From: Sulfurospirillum sp.
GTDB taxonomy: Bacteria; Campylobacterota; Campylobacteria; Campylobacterales; Sulfurospirillaceae
Length of the DNA: 64,000 nucleotides
Reading direction: 5' to 3'
Assembly: GCA_016744795.1 (NCBI GenBank)
Contig: JADGDR010000009.1
Location: 1-64,000, forward strand
Made by a program: the position numbers and the translations under genes. Positions 7,027 through 14,491 of the stretch are shown here, one piece after another. Positions within the stretch are counted from its first letter, which is position 1. Every line of letters starts with the position of its first letter. Under the pieces are notes generated by a model. It did no database searches and had not been told where the DNA came from. It worked only from the letters and a program-made list of their open reading frames with translations.

Positions 7027-8154
7027 ATGATATTTGGAGTAATTGGAGAGGGTGGTTGCGGTAAAAGTGCTATAACTGTAGCAATTGGCTTAGACTATCT
7101 ACATAAATATGATGTAATTTTTACTAACATAAAAGGCTTTAACAAAGATAATTCAATTGAAGATATAGCAAGTGCAAAAAATGCTGACATTATGATAAAG
7201 CATTTTGAAAATACTGCTTTTGCATTTCAAGAAATATTAGAAGATATTGAAATTATTCAAGCTGAAAATTCTAATGATGAAAAATTAAAGATTTTAATTC
7301 TTTACGATGAGTGTCATAAATCTTTAAGACGTTTTACAAATACTAAACCTGAAGATATTTATCTGTCTGATTTTTTTTCAGAGCATAGACACTTTCATGT
7401 AGATTTTTATTTTCTTACTCAAGGTTATAAAAAAATAGCTGATATGTATAAAGGTGAGTTTAAAGCTTGGTATATATCTGTTGATGACCAAAAGAAAACC
7501 AGTACTAACGAGATTCTATTTAAAAAGATGGATAAAGAGTGTAAAGATAAAGTGGGTATGAAACGCTTTAAAAAGACTCGTAAGTGGAAAGGTAAGAGTG
7601 GTAATCTTTATACTGTCTTTGATTGTTATGATAGTGGTGATGGTGGTGAAAAGCAGATAAATCAGGGTATGTCTTCATTTGCTAAAAAATTATCTTTCTT
7701 TCTTTTTGCTCTAATGCTTTTTATTGTTTCTGTATATTTTGCTGTTGGTAATGTTACCTCTTTTTTAGACGTTGATGATGAACCAGCAAAAGCTCAAACA
7801 ACTAAAAACAAAACTGATTCAGAAACTACAATTTTAAACGATAACAATTCTAGTTTTACATATAGTGATAGATTTGGCTTATTAAAAAAACATAAAGAAA
7901 AAAATACAATCATAGCTGATTTTACAATCGTATATTGTCTTTACGATATAAAAAGAGGTTTATATATTTTTGATAATAGAATCCTCACTCAGAAAAATTT
8001 TGATTCATTAAATGAACTCTTTTTATTTGAACTTTTAAATACACAACTTATCTCTGAAAATGTCTATAAATATGAATATTTAGTTAATAGTGAAATTTCT
8101 TCTTTACTCTCTTCAAAAACAATAAAAAAAGAAAAAAAAGGATTTATGAAGTAG
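7027..8154 (+). CDS. zot: Zot/pI phage assembly ATPase
   Basis: 375 residues. The Zot-type P-loop domain has Walker A GEGGCGKS (7-14) and Walker B ILILYDE (89-95), followed by LTQGYKKI typical of the family. A single membrane helix (222-241) separates it from a periplasmic Ser/Asn-rich C-terminal domain. pI/Zot drives virion assembly at the inner membrane together with the secretin, here encoded three genes upstream. The name comes from the Vibrio cholerae CTX phage homologue; toxin activity should not be assumed. Confidence 0.93.
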   Translation: MIFGVIGEGGCGKSAITVAIGLDYLHKYDVIFTNIKGFNKDNSIEDIASAKNADIMIKHFENTAFAFQEILEDIEIIQAENSNDEKLKILILYDECHKSLRRFTNTKPEDIYLSDFFSEHRHFHVDFYFLTQGYKKIADMYKGEFKAWYISVDDQKKTSTNEILFKKMDKECKDKVGMKRFKKTRKWKGKSGNLYTVFDCYDSGDGGEKQINQGMSSFAKKLSFFLFALMLFIVSVYFAVGNVTSFLDVDDEPAKAQTTKNKTDSETTILNDNNSSFTYSDRFGLLKKHKEKNTIIADFTIVYCLYDIKRGLYIFDNRILTQKNFDSLNELFLFELLNTQLISENVYKYEYLVNSEISSLLSSKTIKKEKKGFMK

Positions 8155-8455
8155 CTTTTTCGTAGCCAACCAACATTGTATATATCTTCGCAAAGGAGTG
8201 GGAGGGTGTGAATTATTATGTATTCATAATTATTCATCGCCCTGAGCTTGTCGTCCACTTGTCTGGTAACAGTAACTATTAGGGGTTTAGTGAGGTTTTG
8301 TTTTTAAACATTCATCAATATTTGTTATTAGGTCGCGTTTGCTTTGTTTTCTTATTTCGAGAACCTACGGCTCGGAGAAATGAGGGAGCGAAGCGACCGC
8401 CTTGTCAACTTAACAAAAGTTTGTGTACATACAAAAATTAAAAGGTGCTACAACC
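8155..8455. other. Intergenic region, candidate replication origin/packaging signal
   Basis: This 301-bp stretch upstream of the replication gene is less AT-rich in places than its surroundings. It holds a hairpin TGAATTATTATG/CATAATTATTCA (8209-8236, 11 of 12 pairs, loop TATT), a CGAG/CTCG stem near 8357-8373, and three CTTGTC words (8247, 8258, 8401). Rolling-circle phages have nick site and packaging hairpin in their largest intergenic region. The nick site itself cannot be named. Confidence 0.5.
8437..8453 (+). promoter_or_regulatory. Shared 17-nt RBS leader, copy 2
   Basis: ATTAAAAGGTGCTACAA is identical to 2113-2129, here ending 2 nt before the ATG of the replication initiator. See the entry at 2113. 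Confidence 0.75.
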
Positions 8456-10081
8456 ATGGATTTATATAGAATTTCTTCTTCTGATTTAAAATCTTCTCAA
8501 TTGAAGATTGATACTCAAAGAAATTATCTTTCTTCAAATAGTTTTATGACTGTTAATGGTGAATTAAAGTCTTATCTTGATATTTCTATGAGTGCGAATA
8601 TTTCAAGTAGATATTATGCACAATTAGTTAATAAAGTTAATACGTTGCAACAAGTTATGTTATCAGAAGATTTAGAACCAATTTTTCTCACTCTTACTCT
8701 TGATGGTGTTTATCATGATTTGATTATGGGTAAGTACTCTCGTTTTAGTCTTTATCATCAAAAGAAACTACCTGAGAACGATATAAATGGTTATCTACAA
8801 ACTAAGGCTAGTAATAGAGAAATTTTTAATTCTAGGGACTTATATCAGCTATTACGTTTTCAATGGCGTTCTTTTCAAAATAGTCGTACTTTTAGACAAA
8901 TGAAAAAAGATGGTTACAAAGTTGGATACCTTTTTGCAGTTGAACCGCATAAAAGTGGTGTACCTCACGCACACGTATTGCTTTATGTACCAAGTCATTA
9001 TATTGGACCTCTAAAAGATGTTTTTATAAAATGCTTTTGGGCTAAACAAAATTTACAACAATCAAAAGCAAGATTATCACCAACACAAATAAGAAATGGA
9101 GAAATTAACGGATATCAATGGACACTTTCTAATGCTGTAGGGTATGTTATGAAGTATTGTACTAAGTCTTTTATGGATTTAAAGAATCAGAAAGAAATAG
9201 ATGAGTTACAAGCTTGGTATATTAAACATAAAATTATTAGAATCACTATGAGTCATACACTTGTGCCTCAATGGGTTTATAACAAAATTTATCCTCTAGA
9301 ATCAGATTGGAATTATTTATCAGATTTGAATATCAATAGTACTTGTGAATGGTCACAAACAGATGATACATTTGAGTTTATTGATAATGATAAAAATCAA
9401 GTTCTTAGATATGAAAAAGGTTTATATCAAAGATTTGTTGATGGAGTTCTTAGAGAAGAATTTGGAACTAAAAAAGTGACTATAAAAAATTCTGTTACTA
9501 TTGATAATATTGATTTTATTCCTTTGTCTTTCTCTAAACTTGGTTTTAGTATATATACTTTAGAACATACTTTATATTTAGCTACTAAAAAAATTAAAAT
9601 TAAATCATTTGTGGATATGAATGATGATGAACGTAAAGTTTATATATCTAAAAAAGTACAAGAGGGTTCAATTAGACATAAAAAAAGACATAATCCTCCT
9701 GTATCTATAAAAATTGTTGAAGATGGAATTGAAAGAAATTTATATAAAAATTCTATCCCTTATCTTGGTAGTATGGAGTTACTTATAGAGTACACTCTCT
9801 TTGATGTTATCAATGGCAATATGCAAAGATTTACTAATATTCAAAATGAACTTATTAAACGTAAACTCATTAAAGGTAAAATTCAATCTTTAAATCAAGT
9901 TACTGTTTTTGATGAAGATATAGATAATTCAGATTTTGATCTCTCATTGAAAAAAGCTCTATTTTCTTATTCTGTTAAAGATACACAATTCAAACAAAAC
10001 AATAGCGTTATAGTTGATTTATATACAAGTGCTTTTTATAAAGTTTTGCATAGATTTGATAGATACAAGATAGGGGTATAA
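8456..10081 (+). CDS. HUH rolling-circle replication initiator
   Basis: 541 residues. The start at ATG 8456 is preferred over GTG 8423 because of AAAAGG in the leader. Motifs in order: FLTLTL (77-82, motif 1), HAH (171-173, the metal-binding HUH) in GVPHAHVLLYVP, and GYVMKYCTK (229-237) carrying the catalytic Tyr (motif 3). These are the signatures of phage replication gene A/gpII-type endonucleases that nick the plus strand and start rolling-circle replication. The C-terminal half (about 300-541) is unrecognised and may hold host-interaction or membrane functions. The leader is shared with the putative control protein at 2130. Confidence 0.9.
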   Translation: MDLYRISSSDLKSSQLKIDTQRNYLSSNSFMTVNGELKSYLDISMSANISSRYYAQLVNKVNTLQQVMLSEDLEPIFLTLTLDGVYHDLIMGKYSRFSLYHQKKLPENDINGYLQTKASNREIFNSRDLYQLLRFQWRSFQNSRTFRQMKKDGYKVGYLFAVEPHKSGVPHAHVLLYVPSHYIGPLKDVFIKCFWAKQNLQQSKARLSPTQIRNGEINGYQWTLSNAVGYVMKYCTKSFMDLKNQKEIDELQAWYIKHKIIRITMSHTLVPQWVYNKIYPLESDWNYLSDLNINSTCEWSQTDDTFEFIDNDKNQVLRYEKGLYQRFVDGVLREEFGTKKVTIKNSVTIDNIDFIPLSFSKLGFSIYTLEHTLYLATKKIKIKSFVDMNDDERKVYISKKVQEGSIRHKKRHNPPVSIKIVEDGIERNLYKNSIPYLGSMELLIEYTLFDVINGNMQRFTNIQNELIKRKLIKGKIQSLNQVTVFDEDIDNSDFDLSLKKALFSYSVKDTQFKQNNSVIVDLYTSAFYKVLHRFDRYKIGV

Positions 10082-10082
10082 A

Positions 10083-10220
10083 ATGAGTATTGTAGAAATT
10101 TCTAAAATTTATATTATCATGGATTTTATAGTAAATTTAATGTTTTATACGGGTTCTTTTATTGTTTTCTCTAGTATTTTTATTGTTATTCTTTCGATTG
10201 TAAATAGTAGGAACAGATAA
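10083..10220 (+). CDS. 45-residue membrane protein
   Basis: Starts MSIVEISKIY two bases after the replication gene stop. It has one long hydrophobic stretch (FIVFSSIFIVILSIV) and a basic end NSRNR. Its stop overlaps the next ATG (TAATG at 10218-10222). No family is recognised. Small single-span phage proteins of this kind can be minor virion proteins or superinfection-exclusion proteins. Confidence 0.55.
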   Translation: MSIVEISKIYIIMDFIVNLMFYTGSFIVFSSIFIVILSIVNSRNR

Positions 10221-10324
10221 TGAAAAAAAATAGAAAAATATCTATATGGCTTTTTATTATTGTTTTACTTCTTATTCATTGGGCTTATTCTTTTCAAAAT
10301 AGGTTATTTAATGATACTAAATAA
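10220..10324 (+). CDS. 34-residue membrane protein
   Basis: Starts MKKNRKISIWLFIIV, with a basic N-terminus and one hydrophobic helix, coupled to the preceding ORF by TAATG. The integrase ATG at 10311 lies inside its 3' end, so the three frames overlap in a chain. Function not recognised. Confidence 0.5.
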   Translation: MKKNRKISIWLFIIVLLLIHWAYSFQNRLFNDTK

Positions 10325-11197
10325 CCTTTCAGTCCAATACTTTAAAAGTGTAGAGGTTTTACATAGTGAGATTACATTTAAATCTAATGTAGGCTACTAC
10401 AACAAACATATAAAAGATACTTTAGGACTTAAAAAACTAAAAAAGATAAAATATCTTGATGTTCAAATGTGGGTTAATTCTCTTGTAGAAAAAGATTTAA
10501 AAATATTCTTACAGTTCTAAAAAATCATTTTAGATTAGCTAAAAGACTTGGACTTATTAAAAACAATCCTACTTTAGATATAGAGTTACCAAAATTTGAT
10601 AACACTAGATACTTTAACTTCTCTCTCGAAATTCAAAAAGATTTTATCCGTTCAATAATAAATTATGATGAAGACGTTTATAATGATATTTTCTTTTTCT
10701 TGCTTCATGGTCGTAGACGTAACGAGGTTTTATCTATTACTTGGGAAATGGTCGACTTTGAGCAAAAGATTTATCATATACCAGCAAAGATAAACAAAGT
10801 AAAAAAGAATATGCGGTATATGATGACAGATGAGCTATATAAAAGACTCCATACAATCTATCTTCAAGAATGTATAAAACAAAATATTAAGTATCCTACT
10901 GGTTACGTCTTTACTAATCCAAAAACAAAAACACGTTATAAATGTTTGAGAGGTGCTTGGAGTAGATTACTAAAACAAAATAACTTACCATACATTCGCT
11001 TACACGATATAAGACACTTATTAGGTACTTACTCTATAAACTTCTTATCTTTACCTATAGAACACGTTTCTTATGCTCTTGGTCATACCAATATAGAAAT
11101 TACACAAAAGTATATAACTGTTAAGCCTGAGATATCAAAAGAGGTAATTAATAAGGTTTTTAAATCTGTGACCGATCGAGGTAATAAATGCAATTAG
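10311..11197 (+). pseudogene. int: Tyrosine integrase with a -1 frame break
   Basis: The N-terminal core-binding domain (10311-10520) ends in frame at TAA 10518-10520. The catalytic domain continues in the -1 frame to 11197, with LLHGRRRNEVL (first catalytic Arg), RLHDIRHLLG (His-x-x-Arg), LGHTN and KYIT (nucleophile Tyr), so all active-site residues are present. The frames join exactly at T-TTA-AAA (10496-10502), a canonical -1 slippery heptamer in the correct phase. This is either programmed frameshifting or loss of one A from the A run. It should recombine tRNA-Sec att sites. It overlaps the methyltransferase start by 10 bp. Confidence 0.8.
10496..10533 (+). promoter_or_regulatory. Candidate programmed -1 frameshift site
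   Basis: T-TTA-AAA (10496-10502) is followed 14 nt later by a weak stem, CTAAAA (10517-10522) with TTTTAG (10528-10533), which contains the zero-frame stop. Slippage would join DLK to NILTVL and restore the integrase. The stem is AT-only and the spacing is longer than usual, which weakens the case. Confidence 0.45.
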
Positions 11198-12021
11198 TTC
11201 TATCTTTATTTACTGGTGTTGGTTTGTTTGATAAGGCATTTCGTGAAGCAGGTTTCTGTGTTGTAAGTGCAGGTGATATTATCTACGGTCAAGACATTAG
11301 AGAATTTAAAGGAATACTAAACAAATTTGATGGTGTTATAGGTGGTCCACCTTGTCAACTGTTTTCAGATTTAAACCGTGACCGATCAGTCACAGATAAT
11401 TATCATTATGGTTTACAAATGTTAGATGAATTTGTACGTATAGTAAAAGAGTGTGATTCCACTTGGTTTCTTTTTGAGAATGTAAGAAATGTACCAAATG
11501 TAAAAATAGATAATTACTCACATCAAAGAATAGATATTAATCAAGGTTGGTATGAAAATACAACAAGACTAAGACATATACAGTTTGGTCACAAAGATAA
11601 TTTATATATTCAATGGGAACGTGGCAAAATTAACCCTAATTCTAATCATTGTGCTTTAGCTAGTGATAATCGTTCATTTAAAGAGCTTTGTAAACTGCAA
11701 GGGTTAAAAAATGGTTTTAATCTTCCTGATTTTACAGTTAAAGGAAAAAAGAAACTTGTTGGTAATGGTGTTCCCCTCTCAATGGGTAGAGTAATTGCTA
11801 ATGCTGTAAAAGATGTGACCGATCCTGATAATAAATGTGACTTGGTTACATTAACTAATGTGACTGCTCGATATGAAAAAATAAGTGTGAATCAACAGTC
11901 TATTAAAATTTGTCGTTGTGGTTGTGGACGTATCGTTACTCATAAGGGTTATTATTATGACTTTTCGTGTCGTAAAAGATATCAAAGAAGTAAAGTGGGA
12001 GAAAATGGCGAGAGGGCGTAG
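11188..12021 (+). CDS. C5-cytosine DNA methyltransferase of the prophage
   Basis: 277 residues, shorter than typical bacterial C5 enzymes. Motif I LSLFTGVGLFDKAF (5-18), motif IV GGPPCQ with catalytic Cys56, motif VI FENV (96-99) and motif X VGNGVPLSMGRVI (191-203) are all present; the target-recognition region is brief (about 110-180). The C-terminal tail has clustered Cys (CRCGC near 242-246, Cys261), a possible zinc site. The start has GAGGT upstream and overlaps the integrase end. The last codons and the stop TAG (12019-12021) lie in the 3' end of tRNA-Sec, antisense. It may protect phage DNA from host restriction or pair with the Mrr-like nuclease. Confidence 0.88.
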   Translation: MQLVLSLFTGVGLFDKAFREAGFCVVSAGDIIYGQDIREFKGILNKFDGVIGGPPCQLFSDLNRDRSVTDNYHYGLQMLDEFVRIVKECDSTWFLFENVRNVPNVKIDNYSHQRIDINQGWYENTTRLRHIQFGHKDNLYIQWERGKINPNSNHCALASDNRSFKELCKLQGLKNGFNLPDFTVKGKKKLVGNGVPLSMGRVIANAVKDVTDPDNKCDLVTLTNVTARYEKISVNQQSIKICRCGCGRIVTHKGYYYDFSCRKRYQRSKVGENGERA

Positions 12022-12071
12022 GAATCGAACCTACCTCCAGACGGTCAACCGCCCAAACATCGGGTTTGAAG
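11973..12071. repeat. Right attachment repeat (attR)
   Basis: Copy of 1-99 with one mismatch. It covers the end of the methyltransferase gene and the 3' two-thirds of tRNA-Sec. Beyond 12071 the intact tRNA continues into its 5' half, which is host sequence. Confidence 0.92.
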
Positions 12072-12104
12072 CCCGTGATGCCCACCAGGGTCATATGCCC
12101 CCCA
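12006..12104 (-). tRNA. selC: Selenocysteine tRNA (anticodon UCA)
   Basis: About 98-99 nt, much longer than other tRNAs. Read on the minus strand it has a G-rich acceptor strand, a D loop with GGTG, an anticodon arm CGGGCTTCAAACCCG with UCA, a long variable arm (GGCGGT/ACCGTC stem), a T arm GTAGG-TTCGATT-CCTAC and encoded CCA. This matches bacterial tRNA-Sec and implies the host makes selenoproteins. The 3' part is supplied by the prophage, so the gene stays whole after integration. Confidence 0.92.
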
Positions 12105-12159
12105 CTTGTGAAATAAGATTTTATCAAATTTTAGGTAAAGAAGAGCTTACCATAGGTGA

Positions 12160-14427
12160 TTATTTTTTTAAATAATCACCTTTTGTTATAAATTCTATGA
12201 GGTCCTGTTTTCTTAGCGGTCGTGAGTAATAGTACCCTTGGATTATAGTGCATTCCAATTTTTGAAGTATTTCGAGTTCAAATGGGCTTTCTACTCCTTC
12301 TGCCACAGTGTTTATATTCATATTTTTGCCAATGTCAATTATTGATTTTGTAAGAGAAAGATTTTCTGGGTTGGTCGTGATATCTTGTATAAAAGATTTG
12401 TCTATTTTTAGTTCATTAATTGGTAGTTTACTTAGGATACTAAGTGAAGAAAACCCTGTTCCAAAATCATCTAAAGATAGTCCAATTCCTTTAACTTTAA
12501 ATTCTTCTAGTAGCTCAATTGTTCCATTTATATCTTCTATTAAAACTGATTCTGTTATCTCAAAAATTAGTTTGTTTGCAGGAAAATCATTTCGTTCTAT
12601 TATTTGTAAAAACTTTTCTAAGCTAGTATCATTAGAGAGTTGATGGGCAGAAAGATTAATTGAGAGTTTAAAATTGGTATCAGTTTTATGCCAAACTCTT
12701 TTTATCTCTTTTGTTGCTTGTTCTAAAACAAAAAGACTTATTTCTCTTATTAGTCCACTTTTTTCCGCGATAGATATAAAATCTAATGGAGGTACAATTC
12801 CAAGTTTTCTATTATGCCATCTAATAAGCGCTTCAACACCTACTATTTTTTTTGTTACAGTATCTATCTTAGGTTGATACATTATAAATATTTCGTCTCT
12901 TTGTATAGCTTGTCTAAGTTCACTCTCTATTAACAATGTTTTTTTTGAATTTTTTTTCATATTATCTTTAAAAAATAGAAAAGTTCCTTTATCTATCTTT
13001 GCTTTATATAAAGCGGTATCTGATTTACTAAGTAAAATTTCCGCGTTATTACCATCTTGTGGGTATTTTGAAATTCCCATACTTGTTCCAATAAATATTT
13101 CTGTATTATTGATGATAAATGGCAAAGAAAAAGAATCAAAAATTTTCTTTAGAAATAAAATAACTTTATCTTTACAATCTCCTTCATAAAGTATTATAAA
13201 TTCATCTCCACTTTGTCTAGACATAAATGACTTTTTTTCTAATAATTTTTTAAGTTTCATACTAACTTTTTTTAGTAAATTATCTCCAAAAGTATGTCCA
13301 TAAGTATTGTTTACGTGATTAAAATTATCTAAGTCAATATATATTAAATAAAAACTTTTTTTTCTTTCTATTCTTTTATCTATTTCTTTAGATAGTAATA
13401 GTCTGTTTGGAAGTTTTGTTAAAATATCGTGTGTTGCTAGATACTTGTAGTTTTCTTGTGTAATTATTTGTATTTTATTGATGGTTTTAAAAAGTAAAAA
13501 TAAAAATAAAGTTATAATTAATATGATTGAGATATTTTTTAATATTTGTGATTTAATATGTTTATTTATCATACTGTAAGGAGTTGAAACTATGGTATAT
13601 AGACCATAATCATCAATATAACCTATGATAGACATCATTTTATTTTGTTCATTATCATATAGTGGGTCTAGAGCAATAGAAGTTTTATTTGGTATTTTTA
13701 ACATAAATATTTGGTCTAAAAATTTTTGAGTTAGTCTTGTTCTATATATTGATTGATATTTGCTTTTTTGAATAGGATTTTGGAACTGTGTAAATCCATC
13801 TTTTCTCACAATCTGTACGACAATGCCCTCATTTATATTAAATGCATTCCATGAGGTTTCACCACCATCTATCTTGAGTCCAGCCGTCATCACTAGAGGA
13901 ATGTTGCCATTATCATCTACTATCCTAGCTCTGATAGGTATTACCCACTTTTTTAGCTCTTTCATGTAATAGGTTTGACCTATTTGCATACTTTGAGAAT
14001 TAAGAGCATTTAAGAAGCTATCTTTTGATTGTTTGTTCGCTGTTAAGTTTGGAAGCTTTTCCCCTTTAGGTATTTTTGAAACTATTATTAGCTGACCATC
14101 ATTTCTAGCAAGACCAAAACCAGACATACCTTTATTTATATTCATCATCTCTTCAATAACAGCTCGTCCATTTTCTGGATTTTTTTCTACATTTTGATTG
14201 AGTAAATTTTTCCCCAATATTTTAAGTAGGGATTCTTGATGATGAAAAGTTGAAAGTTCAGATTGCATTACAATTCGATTAATATGCTTTAATCCTAGTA
14301 GATGTTCTTTTTTTATATTTAGCCAAGATAGGTATGTAAGTATGGATGTAGTGAATATTACAAAAGCTGTTATGATACCAAATAGAATCCAGACTGGGCT
14401 TTTGTTTAGTAAGAGCTTGTTCCCCAT
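12160..14427 (-). CDS. Membrane GGDEF-EAL cyclic-di-GMP protein
   Basis: 755 residues. TM1 (about 13-33), a periplasmic sensory domain of about 260 residues (Cache-like), TM2 (about 294-315), a GGDEF domain (about 325-490) whose active-site motif is SGDEF (RQSGDEFIILYEG), then a full EAL domain (about 505-750) with EALIRW, FEITES, DDFGTGFSSL, ELKIDKSFI, AEGVES and QGYYYSRPL. The EAL side looks catalytically complete and the GGDEF side is a variant, so net phosphodiesterase activity is the simplest inference. It lies 64 bp after cheB; TTACATGTAA at 14437-14446 overlaps its own upstream region. Confidence 0.9.
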   Translation of the reverse strand: MGNKLLLNKSPVWILFGIITAFVIFTTSILTYLSWLNIKKEHLLGLKHINRIVMQSELSTFHHQESLLKILGKNLLNQNVEKNPENGRAVIEEMMNINKGMSGFGLARNDGQLIIVSKIPKGEKLPNLTANKQSKDSFLNALNSQSMQIGQTYYMKELKKWVIPIRARIVDDNGNIPLVMTAGLKIDGGETSWNAFNINEGIVVQIVRKDGFTQFQNPIQKSKYQSIYRTRLTQKFLDQIFMLKIPNKTSIALDPLYDNEQNKMMSIIGYIDDYGLYTIVSTPYSMINKHIKSQILKNISIILIITLFLFLLFKTINKIQIITQENYKYLATHDILTKLPNRLLLSKEIDKRIERKKSFYLIYIDLDNFNHVNNTYGHTFGDNLLKKVSMKLKKLLEKKSFMSRQSGDEFIILYEGDCKDKVILFLKKIFDSFSLPFIINNTEIFIGTSMGISKYPQDGNNAEILLSKSDTALYKAKIDKGTFLFFKDNMKKNSKKTLLIESELRQAIQRDEIFIMYQPKIDTVTKKIVGVEALIRWHNRKLGIVPPLDFISIAEKSGLIREISLFVLEQATKEIKRVWHKTDTNFKLSINLSAHQLSNDTSLEKFLQIIERNDFPANKLIFEITESVLIEDINGTIELLEEFKVKGIGLSLDDFGTGFSSLSILSKLPINELKIDKSFIQDITTNPENLSLTKSIIDIGKNMNINTVAEGVESPFELEILQKLECTIIQGYYYSRPLRKQDLIEFITKGDYLKK

Positions 14428-14491
14428 TTCTATCCTTTACATGTAAAGATAGTCATTTTTACATAATAAATATTAATATAAGATAAAATTA

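Larger units (their letters stand above)
1..11972. mobile_element. Inovirus-like (filamentous phage) prophage in selC
   Basis: One repeat unit between two near-identical 99-bp direct repeats. It contains filamentous-phage hallmarks in a sensible order: small single-span coat proteins, secretin, pIII-like protein, pVI-like protein, Zot/pI ATPase, HUH replication initiator and a tyrosine integrase. The offset between repeats predicts an excised circle of 11,972 bp. The right repeat is part of an intact tRNA-Sec; the left repeat holds only the 3' part of that tRNA. Lysogeny-type genes on the minus strand (223-1887) diverge from plus-strand virion and replication genes. Inovirus prophages carrying Zot are known in Campylobacter concisus; placement of this one in tRNA-Sec is seen here directly. 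Activity is unknown; the integrase reading frame is interrupted. Confidence 0.93.

Noticed and set aside
7027-8154. Zot as an enterotoxin
   Set aside because: Zot is the phage assembly ATPase (pI). Nothing in the sequence shows a separate toxin function.
8064-8258. Minus-strand ORF at the end of zot
   Set aside because: Overlaps zot and the origin-like region, has no RBS and no recognisable domain.
11918-12175. Plus- and minus-strand ORFs over the tRNA-Sec
   Set aside because: They run across a real tRNA gene and the methyltransferase end; chance frames.
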